DNA of 64,000 nt from Gentiana macrophylla (Eukaryota; Streptophyta; Magnoliopsida; Gentianales; Gentianaceae): assembly GCA_026214975.1 (NCBI GenBank), contig JAOBSW010001167.1, forward strand, positions 1 to 64,000. Reading direction: 5' to 3'. Position numbers and translations under genes: made by a program. Shown here piece by piece: positions 24,953 through 36,798 of this stretch. How positions within the stretch are numbered: position 1 is the stretch's first letter; each line of letters starts with the position of its first letter. The notes under the pieces were generated by a model. The model was not told where the DNA came from, did no database searches, and worked only from the letters and a program-made list of their open reading frames with translations.

Positions 24953-26403
24953 TGTTCGGTAAAACTAGTTTTAAATTTATAATACCGAAACACCCCAAGT
25001 ATAAGGATCGTAGTATAGGATGTTAACGGGTCGTCCTAAGGGAGTGGAATGTTTATCGGATCAAGGAACAATTATTCTATCGATTATGTCACAATTATTA
25101 ACTAAACTAGGGTTTAAACTAAATATGAACAGTAAAAACGACGATGAACAGTAACTTCGATGAATAGTAAATTGGAAAAAATTAACAATTAACAACTAGA
25201 ATTTAAAACAACTAACTTAGCAATCAACGATTTATACTAATGATTCGATTTATCAAGTAATTAAAACAACGGCAAGGCAACGGGAATCCACCAATCAACC
25301 AACCCAACCCCAACTAGACGGCAAGCTAAAGATATAATTTTTAGTAACGATCAATCACGAATTCGATTAAATTTCTAAGCGAATTCTAGGGTTTAAGTTT
25401 TTTTTTCAAGTAAAACAAAACGACATACAAAACACGATCACGAGATTATTTCTAATACTCCTACTCAACTAACTATGATCAATCTCTTGAAACATAATCA
25501 ATCGCATCAATTGAAAAAGGTCACAACTTGAACAATATTTTCATATAAATTCAAAGCGTAAAAGATGGTTTCATCGATCTCTCGATTCGAATAAAACGTA
25601 AACGATAAAAAACAATATCCAATTGATAAAAAACTATAACTTTACTCACTAAACATGTAGCAAAAATCTCTCTAGTTGGTGTTGATGTTGGTCGGTTTCA
25701 TCCGTTGTCCCACCGCGAATTGCTTAGCCAACAATCATATTGGTGATCATGATTGTTGGGATGGAAGAAATCATCTTCTTTTTAGGTTTGGAAATTGCGG
25801 CTGATAGGGTTTTGAATGAATGAATAATGCGTATTATATGATATATCGTCTCTGCTCGAATGCTGCTGTTTATATAGAGGCTGTAACCGACTTAGGACGG
25901 ATCTAAAAGATAAATACGCGAAAATCTGCTGACCGACCGAATGACGTCACTCGGTCGACCGAATGACATGGCTCGGTCGACCGAGCCACTTTTCTGCACG
26001 TTTTAAATGTTTTTTTTCCGTCTGACTTGTTCCCCACTGCATTCTGCCGCGCTGATCTGATTCCTTTTGATTTATCTCTCAATTAATACTCCGATTTTCT
26101 TCCTTATTCTCTTTATTCTTCCATAAATCTGATTGATTCGGATTTATCTCTTTAAAAATCATCTTTTCCATCAACAATGTGTATCTACAATATAGGAAAA
26201 ACATACCAAAGCGTAACGATATTCCAAAATAATATAAAATCACAATTTAAGCACATAATTCGTTACGTTTTGCAATTTAACTATTGAAAACATCATTTGC
26301 ACAATATTTCAATATAAATCTCGATTTCTATGAAAAACATAAGAATATGGGGGAAATTGATATAAAATATATCATAAAAAACACTACAAATCGACCCTAA
26401 ACA
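24953..26403 (-). mobile_element. Element 1 5' LTR
   Basis: 1451 bp, TGTTCGGTAAAACTAG to CGACCCTAAACA. It has the palindrome at 25970-25987 and a minus-strand TATATAAA at 25869-25876. It is followed by the TSD TGAAC and resumed satellite. Confidence 0.93.
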
Positions 26404-29400
26404 TGAACTGCACGTGGAACGGACACGGGAGCCGAAGGTTATGGCCAAAATACTAGCACAGGTCCACCGAACCACCGAATGGGGTCATGCACAAATCCAC
26501 CGACATCCCCGAGGTACAGCGAACCACAAAAAATCCCCGAGAAGCTCACCACGTCGTTGGCATCGGAAAGGGCTTTCTAGAATGGTGAACTGAACGTGGA
26601 ACAGACACGGGAGCCAAAGGTTATGGCCAAAATACTAGCACTGGTCCCCCGAACCACCGAATGGGGTCATGCACAAATCCACCGATATCCCTGAGGTAGA
26701 AAATCCCCGAGAAGCACACCACGTCGTTGGCATCGGAAAGGACTTTCCAGAATGGTGAACTGCATGTGGAACTTACACGGGAGCCGAAGGTTATGGCCAA
26801 AATACTAGCACAGGTCCACCGAACCAACGAATGGGGTCATGCACAAATCCACCGACATCCCCGAGGTACCGACGAAACACAAAAAATCCCCGAGAAGCGC
26901 AACACGTCGTTGGCATCAGAAAGGGCTTTCCAGAATGGTGAACTGCATGTGGAAATGACACGGGAGCCGAAGGTTATGGCCAAAATACTAGCACGGGTCC
27001 ACCGAACAACCGAATGGGGTCATGCACAAATCCACCGACATCCCGAGGTACCGACGAACCATAGAAAATCCCCGAGAAGCACACCACATCGTTGGCATCG
27101 GAAAGGGCTTTCCAGAATGGTGAACTACACGTGGAACGGACACGGGAGCCGAAGGTTATGGCCAAAATACTAGCACGGGTCCACCGAACCACCGAATGGG
27201 GTCATGCACAAAACCACTGACATCCCCGTTGTACCGACGAAAAACAGAAAATCCCCGAGAAGCACACCACGTCGTTCGCATCGGAAAGGGCTTTCCAGAA
27301 TGCTGAATTGCATGTTGAACGGACACGGGAGCTGAAGGTTATGGCTAAAAAACTAGCACGGGTCCACCGAACCTCCGAATGGGGTCATGCACAAATCCAC
27401 CGACATCCACGAGGTAGAAAATCCCCGAGAAGCACACCACGTTGTTGGCATCGGAAATGGCTTTGCTGAATGGTGAAATGCATGTGGAACGGATACGGGA
27501 GCCGAAGGTTATGGCCAAAATACTTCCACGGGTCCACCGAACCACCGAATGGGGTCATGCACAAATCCACTGACATCCCCGAGGTACCGACGAACCATAG
27601 AAAATCCCTGAGAAGTTTACCACATCGTTGGCATCAGAAAGGGCTTTCCAGAATGGTGAACTGCACGTGGAACAGACACGGGAACCGAAGGTTATAGCCA
27701 ACATACTAGCACGGGTCCACCGAACAACCGATTGGGGTCATGCACAAATCCACCGACATCCCCGAGGTAGAAAATCCCCGAGAAGCGCACCACGTCGTTG
27801 GCATCGGAAAGGTTTTTCCAGAATGGTGAACTGCACGTCGAACGGACACGGGAGCAGAAGGTTATGGCCAAAATACTAGCACGGGTCCACCGAACCTCCG
27901 AATAGGGTAATGCACAAATCCACCGACATCCCCGAGGTAGAAAATCCCCGAGAAGCACACCACGTCGTTGGCATCGGAAAGGGCTTTCCAGAATGGTGAA
28001 CTGCACGTGGAACGGACACGGGAGCCGAAGGTTATGGCAAAAATACTAGCACGGGTCCACCGAACCACCGAATGGGGTCATGCACAAATCCACCGACATC
28101 CCCGAGGTAGAAAATCCCGAGAAGCGCACCACGTCGTTAGCACGGAAAGGGCTTTCAGAATGGTGCCTTTGCATGTGGAACGGACACGGAGCCGAAGGTG
28201 ATGGCAAAAATACTAGCATGGGTCCACCGAACCACCGAACCGGGTCATGCACAAATCCACCGGCTGCAGACCGAAGTACCAAAAACCACAGAAAATCCCC
28301 GAGAAGCACACCACGTCGTTGGCATCGGAAAGGGCTTTCCAGAATGGTGAACTGCACGTGGAACGGACACGGGAGCTGAAGGTTATGGCCAAAATATTAG
28401 CACGGGTCCACCAAACCACCGAATGGGGTCATGCACAAATCCACCGACATCCCCGATGTAGAAAATACCCGAGAAGCACACCACGTTGTTGACATCGGAA
28501 ATGGCTTTCCAGAATGGTGAACTGCACGTGGAACGGATATGGGAGCCGAAGGTTATGGCCAAAATACTAGCACGGGTCCACCGAACCACCGAATGTGGTC
28601 ATGCACAAATCCACCGACATCCCCGAGGTACCGACGAACCACAGAAAATCCCCGAGAAGCACACCACATCGTTGGCATCGGAGAGGGCTTTCCAAAATGG
28701 TGAACTGCACGTGGAACGGACACGGGAGCCGAAGGTTATGGCAAAAATACTAGCACGGGTCCACCGAACCACCGAATGGGGTCATGCACAAATCCACCGA
28801 CATCCCCGAGGTACCGACAAACCATAGAAAATCCCCGAGAAGCACATCACGCTGTTGGCATCGGAAAGGGCTTTCCAGAATGGTGAACTGCATGTGGAAC
28901 GGACAAGGGAGCCGAAGGTTATGGCCAAAATACTAGCACGGGTCCACGGAACCACCGAATGGGGTCATGCACAAATCCACCGACATCCCCGATGTAGAAA
29001 ATCCCCGAGAAGCACACCACGTCGTTGGCATCGGAAAGGGCTATCTAGAAAGGTGAACTGCACGTGGAACGGACACGGGAGCCGAAGGTGATGGCCAAAA
29101 TACTAGCATGGGTCCACCGAACCACCGAATGGGGTCATGCACAAATCCACCGACATCCCCGAGGTAGAAAATGCCCGAGAAGCGCACCACGTCGTTGGCA
29201 TCGGAAATGGCTTTCCATAATGGTGAACTGTACGTGGAACGTACACGGGAGCCGAAGGGTATGGCCAAAATACTAGCACGGGTCCACCGAACCACCGAAT
29301 GGGGTCATGCACAAATCCACCGACATCCTCGAGGTACCGACGAACCACAGAAAATCCCCGAGAAGGGGTCATGCACAAATCAACCGACATCCCCGAGGTA

Positions 29401-29895
29401 GAAAATCCCCGAGAAGAGCACCACATCATTGGCATCGGAAAGGGCTTTCCAGAATGGTGAACTGCACGTGGAACAGACACGGGAGACGAAGGTTATGGCC
29501 AAAATACTTGCACGGGTCCACCGAACCACCGAATGGGGTCATGCACAAATCCACCGACATCCTCGAGGTACCGACGAACCACAAAAAATCCCCGAGAAGC
29601 ACACCACGTCGTTGGCATTGGAAAGGGCTTTCCAGAATGGTGAACTGCACGTGGAACAGACACGGGAGCATAATGTTATGGCCAAAATACTAGCACGGGT
29701 CCACCAAACCACCAAATGGGGCCATGCACAAATCCACCTACATCCCCGAGGTAGAAAATCCCCGAGAAGCGCACCACATCTTTGGCATCGGAATGGGCTT
29801 TCCAGGATGGCGAACTGCACTTGGAACGGACACGGGAGCCGAAGGTTATGGCCAAATTAATAGCACGGGTCCACCGAACCACCGAATGGGGTCAT
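26404..29895. repeat. Satellite block 3
   Basis: The array resumes after element 1 in the same orientation. The first complete monomers (GGTACAGCGAACCAC, GAGAAGCTCACCACG) match the monomers after 8600, as expected if element 1 interrupted a higher-order copy. Rare variants shared with 8.5-11.6 kb and 45.3-48.1 kb include CACGTTGTTGACATCGG (28485) and GGAAAGGTTTTTCC (27810). The chimeric short monomer occurs at 29340-29400. The block ends at TSD GTCAT (29891-29895). Confidence 0.95.
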
Positions 29896-31507
29896 TGTCC
29901 CGGATTTTATCAATACAAAACAACAAGTAATAAACCGGTTAACCTCAAGTGCAAGGATCGTAGTATAGAGGCTATGCCGGGTCGATCTTACGGGAACTAG
30001 ATCATTGTGAATCCTAGTTTTGTTTAAACCAACCTATGTCACGAAAGCTAAACTAAACGAAGAACTAAACTACCAAATATGCGAGAAAATTAACTAGACA
30101 GAGGATTACTCCAATGCTAGGCAAGATACGGGTAACGAACTTATTAACTAAACTAAACTAAGTGCAAAAGGTAAACTAAACTATGCAACTCAAGTTTTAA
30201 GGGATTTAAATCAAGTATAACGAACGAACAAGCAATTGATCCGCCTATCCTATCAACATTCAATTCCAATTCGGATTATTTCGTGATCTCTACTCAAGTC
30301 GTGATTCACCTAATCGAAGGCATAAACTCCTACTCGTAGACAAGTTCGTTTTCTAATCTTTTATCTTTCGATGTTAAAGATTACGTCTTTCTAACCTAGG
30401 CGTGAAATCTTCGATTTCTAATCTAGAAAATCAATCTAATAACTTTCGTTTTGATTAGATTAAAGGTCTAAACTTTTATCATGGTGATCTAACATTAACA
30501 TGACTCTCATCAAGTTAAAACAATCATAAAAGCAAAGATCTTTCGATGTAATTGCAATACACAATAATAAACAATGATAAAAGAAACAACTTCGAAGTAG
30601 AAACTCACGACTTAATCACGAACAAAACTGAATTGTTGATGGACGGCTTCACAACGCTTGTTCAAAGAGGGATTAGCCTCTTAGCATCCTTTGAAAGCTT
30701 GAAATTGACGAATTAAAGAACATAAATCTACCTAATCTAATCTAGAAATTAAAGTGCATAAACTGGAAGAAAATAGGGTAAAAACGCAGCCTGAGCCGCC
30801 CCTAAGATATTAGGGTTCGAATTGTATGATTAGGGTTTGGGAAATCGCGCCTATTTATAGATTTTTAGGTCGGTTTCACATTGAGTCGGTGCCGTGGACG
30901 CCCGTCCACTATCTTGGACGCTCGTCCAGCCTCTATGAACGGAGAATGAACGCCGCTCGTTGACGCGTCTGAACTCTCGAATGTAAAATACGATTACGGA
31001 CGCTTGATTCACTTTTATGGACGCCCGTCTACTACCTTGCTCTAGTATTTTGCTCATAACTTCACTTCTAGGGCTCCAAATGAGGTGATTCAACATGCGT
31101 TGGAAATCTATTTCAATCCTCTACAACTTTCATCAAGACAACTTTCCTGAAAGTGCCTACAAGTGTGGACAAAATCCCCATGAAGTGCCTAGTTCGGTTT
31201 CTTCAATGATTCTTCACTTAAACATCTTTCAACTCTTCCATCTTCATGTGATCATCGTTTAAGCTCCTTACTCATCATGAAAACGTATCTAACAACTTGA
31301 TAGAAACATGCAAAATGTAACATCATACGAATAAACATAAAACACCGATAAAATCACGTAAATATCTCGATTACGCATTTAAACACATTTAAAACTCGTT
31401 TGCTCAATAAATCTAATAAGCACTTACTTTTCTATGCAATTTATCGATTATGGGAGAAATCGTTACTGAAATATAACGGTATAAATCATATAAAATCACC
31501 CTTAACA
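29896..31507 (-). mobile_element. Element 2 3' LTR
   Basis: TGTCCCGGATTTTATC to ATCACCCTTAACA. It has GGACGCCCGTCC (30896-30907) and GGACGCTCGTCC (30916-30927) about 40-70 bp upstream, in minus-strand sense, of the TATA box CTATAAATAG (30851-30860). Its differences from the 5' LTR cluster at CTG/CAG triplets. Confidence 0.94.
30851..30927 (-). promoter_or_regulatory. LTR promoter region: TATA plus two GGAC-N4-GTCC motifs
   Basis: The minus-strand TATA box CTATAAATAG (30851-30860) is preceded by GGACGGGCGTCC (30896-30907) and GGACGAGCGTCC (30916-30927). The same layout is at 42755-42829 in the 5' LTR, the copy that would drive transcription. Confidence 0.55.
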
Positions 31508-31520
31508 ACTCCCCACACTT
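31508..31520 (-). other. Element 2 polypurine tract
   Basis: The minus strand reads AAGTGTGGGGAGT directly before the 3' LTR. Confidence 0.8.
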
Positions 31521-34326
31521 AAACCTTGCTCGTCCCGAGCAAAACAAAACAAAATCAAGCTCGAGATAGTATAGACATCTCAACAAATATAACATATATT
31601 CAATAACTTAGAAGTTCACCATCGTGTGTGTGCATAGCCATAGAAAACTTCCACTAAATCCAAACTTGAGGAACTCAAAGTAAAACTAGCTAATACCCCC
31701 TCGTAGACTAGCAATAAATGACACTCATAAGATGCATCCTACAAACGTGACATATCCCGAAAAGAATGATCGAATATATCTAGGGCCTTTCTGAAATACT
31801 CAGAGGATAATCCCTACAACATATCTATCAGTTTATACTGGGGATAAGATTAACGAAAGACTAGGTCTTATATTCATTTCATAACCAATTTCAAGTTGAT
31901 TTAATTACTTCACATTTAAACACACATCAGAATGAGCTATTGCCCGTCATAGCAGAATAGGACATACGTGGTATACCCTACCTTACTCAAATCATAAAGC
32001 AGCTTCTTCTGACTATAGTGAGCTTTTGGTCATCATAGTGGAATAAAACATTTCGAGATAATGCCTTACCGCACTCAAATCATCGACCAGCTTCCGACAC
32101 ACACTATTGATTTCATTAATTCAACTTTTTCACTTTGGACAATAGTTACGCGTACTTATCACATTCAAACTTCTAGATATTCACAGTACATCGTACTTGG
32201 AACTAAATACAAACTATCATAAGTCTCACGATATGAACATTAGCACTAAGCACATGACTTATAAGAAAATCAAAAATTACTAATCCAAACGGGGTATAGC
32301 TTTATAAATTAGCTCATTGTTCAGGGTCAAATTGTATGATTTTTATAGATATATTTTATATCAATTTCCCCCGTATATGTATTATTTTCATAGAAGTAGG
32401 GCTTTATATCGAAATATTTAGTAAATGATGTTTTTAAGAGGTTAATTGCAAAACGTAACGAATTATGTGCTTAAATGATGATTTTATGTTATTTTGGAAA
32501 TACGTTACGCTTTGGTATGTTTTCCTATTGTTGTAGATACTCATTGATGATGGAAGAGAGGATTTTAGAGAGCCAAATTCGTGCTTGGAAAGGATCAATC
32601 AAAGTTATGGAAGATTGAAAGATATAAGGAAAGAAATCAAGCAAGATAAATGTCGGAAAATCAGGATTCCGAGTAGTGACGACCTTGCAACGCAGTTCTT
32701 GATATGATAACAACCGATTTTACTCTGGACCTCAAGATAAGAGTTGTAGGGCCTGAAGAGAGGATTCTACAGGATTTTGAATCACTCCATTCCGACTTAC
32801 GAGGCCTGAGATATGAGCATTACAAGTTTGGATGCTGTTGCTGAAAATAGTGGACGGGCGTCCGACCTTGTGAACGGGCGTCCGGCACCGTTACTGTAGC
32901 AACCGCCTCGGATTTTCTATAAATAGCAGCGCGATTTCAACCCTAATTCAGACATAATTCGATTCCTATTGTTACCCACACATAAGAGAGGGACCTAGTC
33001 GCCCAAACCCTTTTGGGAGGTCAGGGTGGCAAGTTAGATTAGGTTTTCTTTTCGTTTTCTTTTCTTTTCGTTTCTCCATTGATGAACACGGTTGAGCAGC
33101 CATGAACACAGCGTTGTGAAGCATCTTTCCAACTGCGACTTGATTTCTTTTTCATGGATGATTTTGTAAGTTTTAATTCAAATTGTTTCTTTCCTTTGTT
33201 TATTTGTATCTTGCAATTTATATCGGAAGATTATTGCTTGTTGATGCTACCGTATGACGGAAGTCGGTGTAGTTTAGATCACCATAGGAAAGAGTAGATC
33301 TTTAATCTATACATAACGGAGGTCGTGAGGTTAAATATCTAGATTTACGAGAGGATCACAATTTGATTAATTCGATGCAAGATTATCTTAGATTGGAATT
33401 GAGGATATCACCGTTACGGAAAGATAGGATTTTTCATGTGTTTAATTCATTATGTTGTTCTTGTTCTCTTTCATGTTTTTATGCCGCATGTTAATCGAAT
33501 TTAGATAACGGAAGTTAATAGATTCATTAGATTATCGTGAGGGAGATTGACAATAATTATTCCAACAAACGGAAGTTGAGGGATAATGTTGTTAGGTTAG
33601 GATTCAATCCATATCTTTGATTTGTATCGATATTAGTTAAGACCGGAAGGTAAACTAATTAATGGCGTGATAAATCGGAAGAGGAAACGCTTCATTAGAA
33701 AGGATAATAATCCAAGATAACTTGTGAATGAATGTGTGTTAATCTTATTTCCTTCGGTGGGGTGATGGTTGTTGGAAATTGGTTGATCTTGGTTTGTTCA
33801 TGTTTGTTCAATGATAGTTAGTTTTATTGCTTTCATAGATATAGTTTTATTTTCTGTTTGTTCGCAATTATCTTTCCTGGCTTTGGACTGACAATCCTCT
33901 GTCCAGTTACCTTTCTGTTTTAGTTTAGGTTTAGGTTTAGTTAATAAAGAAGAATTAATTAGATTAGATTCAACATCCCTTTTCCCTGAGGATCGATACC
34001 CGTACTTATCCAACTTTACTAGCAACTACCCGGTATTCGGCCAGTTAGGAGATAGTTTTGCATGGTAGTATAGGTTTTATAAATTTTCTTTTGTTTTAAT
34101 GATGCAAAATCTCCCCAACACTCATCATTCACTATGGCACGTGAAAAATAAATCTTGGTGAAACATCTAACCTATGGAACATATGGCATAAGGCATCGAT
34201 GAATATAACAAACCGAACAAAAACATGCATTGCTCACTCGAGACAAATCAAAAATTTTGAAAATTTAGCATCATTTTAGCATAGAAATAATATCATGTAA
34301 GCAAGTGCATAGATACATATAGCTTA
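31521..34326 (-). other. Element 2 3' noncoding tract with nested solo LTR
   Basis: No convincing coding sequence. Once the solo LTR at 32318-34120 is removed the tract is about 1 kb, bounded by the PPT at 31508 and a second PPT-like box at 34327-34344. It contains a roughly 86-bp spaced repeat: GAGCTATTGCCCGTCATAG near 31934 and GAGCTTTTGGTCATCATAG at 32020, each followed by a CACTCAAATCAT or TACTCAAATCAT box. The same arrangement is at 61097 and 61187 in element 3, so it is conserved between families. Confidence 0.65.
32318..34120 (+). mobile_element. Solo LTR 2 (family 3) nested in element 2, TSD CTCAT
   Basis: 1803 bp, TGTTCAGGGTCAAATTG to ATCTCCCCAACA, flanked by CTCAT at 32313-32317 and 34121-34125. 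It is very similar to solo LTR 1 at 11592-13374 apart from an extra stretch near 32581-32630. GGACGGGCGTCC (32852-32863) and GAACGGGCGTCC (32872-32883) precede the TATA box at 32918-32926. It is plus-oriented, opposite to its host element, and has no internal region. Confidence 0.93.
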
Positions 34327-34344
34327 TTCCCCTCCCCCACACTT
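34327..34344 (-). other. Second PPT-like box of element 2
   Basis: The minus strand reads AAGTGTGGGGGAGGGGAA, an extended copy of the terminal PPT, about 1.0 kb upstream of it after removing the nested LTR. Element 3 has the same box at 61671-61684. Confidence 0.6.
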
Positions 34345-34840
34345 AAATGACAACATGTCCTCATGTTGTGCAGAAAATAAAAGGACAAGAAAACTTAGCT
34401 GTTCGTATTCTGGAAAGAGGCAATTCTCGAAATGGTCCGGAGCCAGGTCCAAAACGTTGAGGAAATCAAGAGGATCGTGGACCATCCACCGGAAAACTGA
34501 CTTCATCTGAAACTCACAAACGCTACCGAAAATACCCTGCACACTTGAAAGCAAAGAAATACCTCGGGGGATACAAGGGATTAAACCATATCGTGCAAAA
34601 GTGATAGAGATAAAGATAAGAGGAAATCGTAAGCAAAACAACACTTCGACCCTTCATAGGACTGGGACGGCTGACTGACAAAAACAAACACAATCCTAAT
34701 AAAACTGAACTAAAACAACGAAAAACAACTAAAGAAAGATACTAATATAATAAGGGATATCTAGGATGCCTCCTAAGTAGCGCTTAATGGTTATTGTCGT
34801 TAGCTCGACACATTTGAAGCTCAAACCGGATCAAGGCCAT

Positions 34841-36250
34841 TTAACCTTTCTCGCCACCCATTACCTCGTAAGCTTTGGTCGAGAGTGTGGGCGCAGAAAC
34901 AAAGCACTTAACACATGGGGTTAATTCCTTTATAGCTTTCCAAATACGTTTAAACTTCCCCATGGTTGACCTCTTCGTCTTCTGAAGCTTTTGATGACAT
35001 CTGCGTTGACGCTCCTTCCAATACTCTTCCATATCCCAACTACCAGCTAGAACCTCCTCAGATTGATCACAACCGTCATCCTCAGAAAACAAGTCGGGCG
35101 AAAACTCGTCAGACTCGTCGACTTTAGGGGTGCTACACCCGAGGATATCGAGAAATCGAACAGTCAAAGGCTTTACCTTGGGTTCACCAATGTAATGCTT
35201 GCATCGTTGACCATTCACTCGGAACGGTTGATCGCCATAACCGCGCAGCTCTAGAACGCCTCCAGGAATGATTTGGAGAATCTCAAATGGACCAGACCAA
35301 CGTGTTCTCAACTTCCCAGGAAACAAATGTAACCTAGAATTGTATAAGAGAACTTGCTCGCCGACGACCGAATTCTCTCTTCTTTATCTTGGCGTCATGG
35401 AGTAGTTTCATCTTCTCTTTCTTGATCCTGGCACTTTCATATGCCTGGAGTCTCGAACTCGCCCAGCTCATGTAATCACAAGTCGATCGCCCACAAGTTT
35501 GGGAATCAAAGTTTAAAAACTTGGTAGCCCAGTAAGCTCTATGTTCTAGCTCGACAGGCAGATGACATGGTTTCCCGTAGACCATTTGATATGGCGATGT
35601 ACCCATAGGGGTCTTATAGGCGATCCTATATGCCCAAAGTACATCATCCAACCGAGACTCGGTCTTTTCTATGACTATTCACGAGTCTTCTCCAGATTTT
35701 CTTAAGACTACGGTTGCTTCGCTCAACTCGACCACTAGTCATCGGATGATATGGTGTGCCGCTTTATGGCGAACACCATACTTCTCGAGGACTTTTTCCA
35801 AAGGTCGGTTGCAAAAGTGTGTCCCTTCATCACTGATCAAGGCACGTGGACATCCAAACCTCACAAAGATGTTCTTCTTCGAAATTTCATGACCGCTTTA
35901 TGATCATTGTGAGGAGTGGCAATTGCCTCCACCCATTTCGAAACATAGTCAACGCAGACTAAGATGTATTTGTTGCCACAAGATGATGGGAATGGTCCCA
36001 TAAAATCGATGCCCCAAACATCAAAGACTTCGCATTCAAGGATGGGTTTCAACGGCATGTCAAACCGCCTTTGTCAAAGCTCGGTTCTTTTGGCAACGAT
36101 CACAAGCTTTGCGTGAAAGCTTCTGCGCCCTTAAAGATCGTGGGCCAATAGAAACCGGATGGAAGATCTTCGCAACCGTTTTCCAAGGACCAAAGTGACC
36201 ACTGTGGGTCCACTATGGCATTGCTCGATTATATCGCGTTGCTCGATCTG
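34841..36250 (-). pseudogene. Element 2 integrase
   Basis: Minus strand. A zinc-binding C-x2-C is visible as KACDRCQKN near 36085-36115. The core begins [20 protein letters not shown] (first Asp near 36005). A second Asp is in RALISDEGTHF near 35820-35850, and the catalytic Glu is in TSGRVERSN (codon 35722-35724). The chain continues with [21 protein letters not shown] (35540-35650) and a C-terminal chromodomain-less region FPGKLRTRWSGPFEIL, ending after an acidic tail near 34841. At least three frameshifts separate the pieces. It inserts element cDNA into host DNA; all catalytic residues are present but not in one frame. Confidence 0.88.
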
Positions 36251-36261
36251 GAACACATCTC

Positions 36262-36798
36262 CTAAGCAAACCATCTTTCTGAGATCTTGAAAAGATAAGG
36301 TTCATCCCAAACGAAATATTTCATATCAGAGAAGAACTTCTTCTTCTCTTGATAAGACATTTCAGGATCGAGATAACGGGCATGAAGGTAGTTTACAATG
36401 GAGGAATACCATGGAACATCGGGAGGACAACCGCCTATCAACATAATGTTTTCTAGAGGAAAGTAAAGATCTATATCATCCGGTTCATCCTTTTCCTCAC
36501 TTAACACCCTAGAAACATGATCCGCCACTACGTTCTCCGCTCTTCTTATCTTTGATTTGAACGTCAAACTCTTGGAGGGTCGTATCCAACGCGAGAAGCG
36601 CGGTTTAGCTTCCTTTTGGTCATGAGATATCGCAAAGCGGCGTGGTCGATCCACACAATCACTTGAGCACCCAAAGAAGTAACTACGAAACTTATCCATA
36701 GCAAAGACTACGGCTAATAGTTCCTTTTCGGTTGTCGTGTAGTTAACTTGAGAAGGATTCGATGTGTGATCGGCATAATAGATAGGTGGAACTTTCCA
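36262..36798 (-). pseudogene. Element 2 RNase H end and linker to integrase
   Basis: Minus strand. The RNase H C-terminal signature is recognisable as KSKIRRAENVVADHVSRV near 36510-36560, after a degraded HDQKEAKPRFSRW segment. It is followed by the linker EEKDEPDDIDLYFPLENIM and the start of the integrase N-terminal domain (YPDPEMSYQEKKKFFSD-like, near 36330-36370). The upstream RNase H active-site part lies in broken frames between 36600 and 36900. Confidence 0.78.

Larger units (their letters stand above)
18435..26403 (-). mobile_element. Athila-like Ty3/gypsy element 1, internally deleted, TSD TGAAC
   Basis: A 7969-bp element with LTRs 18435-19887 and 24953-26403 (1453 and 1451 bp), a 5-bp TSD TGAAC (18430-18434, 26404-26408) and a tRNA-Asp primer site at 24931-24947. 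Internal order on the minus strand: leader, gag (from 24364), gag/protease linker, RT and the start of RNase H, then directly the 3' noncoding tract and PPT. The rest of RNase H and all of integrase are missing, with a junction near 20120. The LTRs differ almost only at CTG/CAG-containing spots, so the insertion is recent. It looks non-autonomous, needing integrase in trans, unless the deletion followed insertion. Confidence 0.93.

Noticed and set aside
34324..34644. 106-codon minus-strand frame as an envelope-like gene of element 2
   Set aside because: It overlaps the second polypurine-like box and has no recognisable envelope features such as a convincing signal peptide with a C-terminal anchor; element 3 does not conserve it as a frame.
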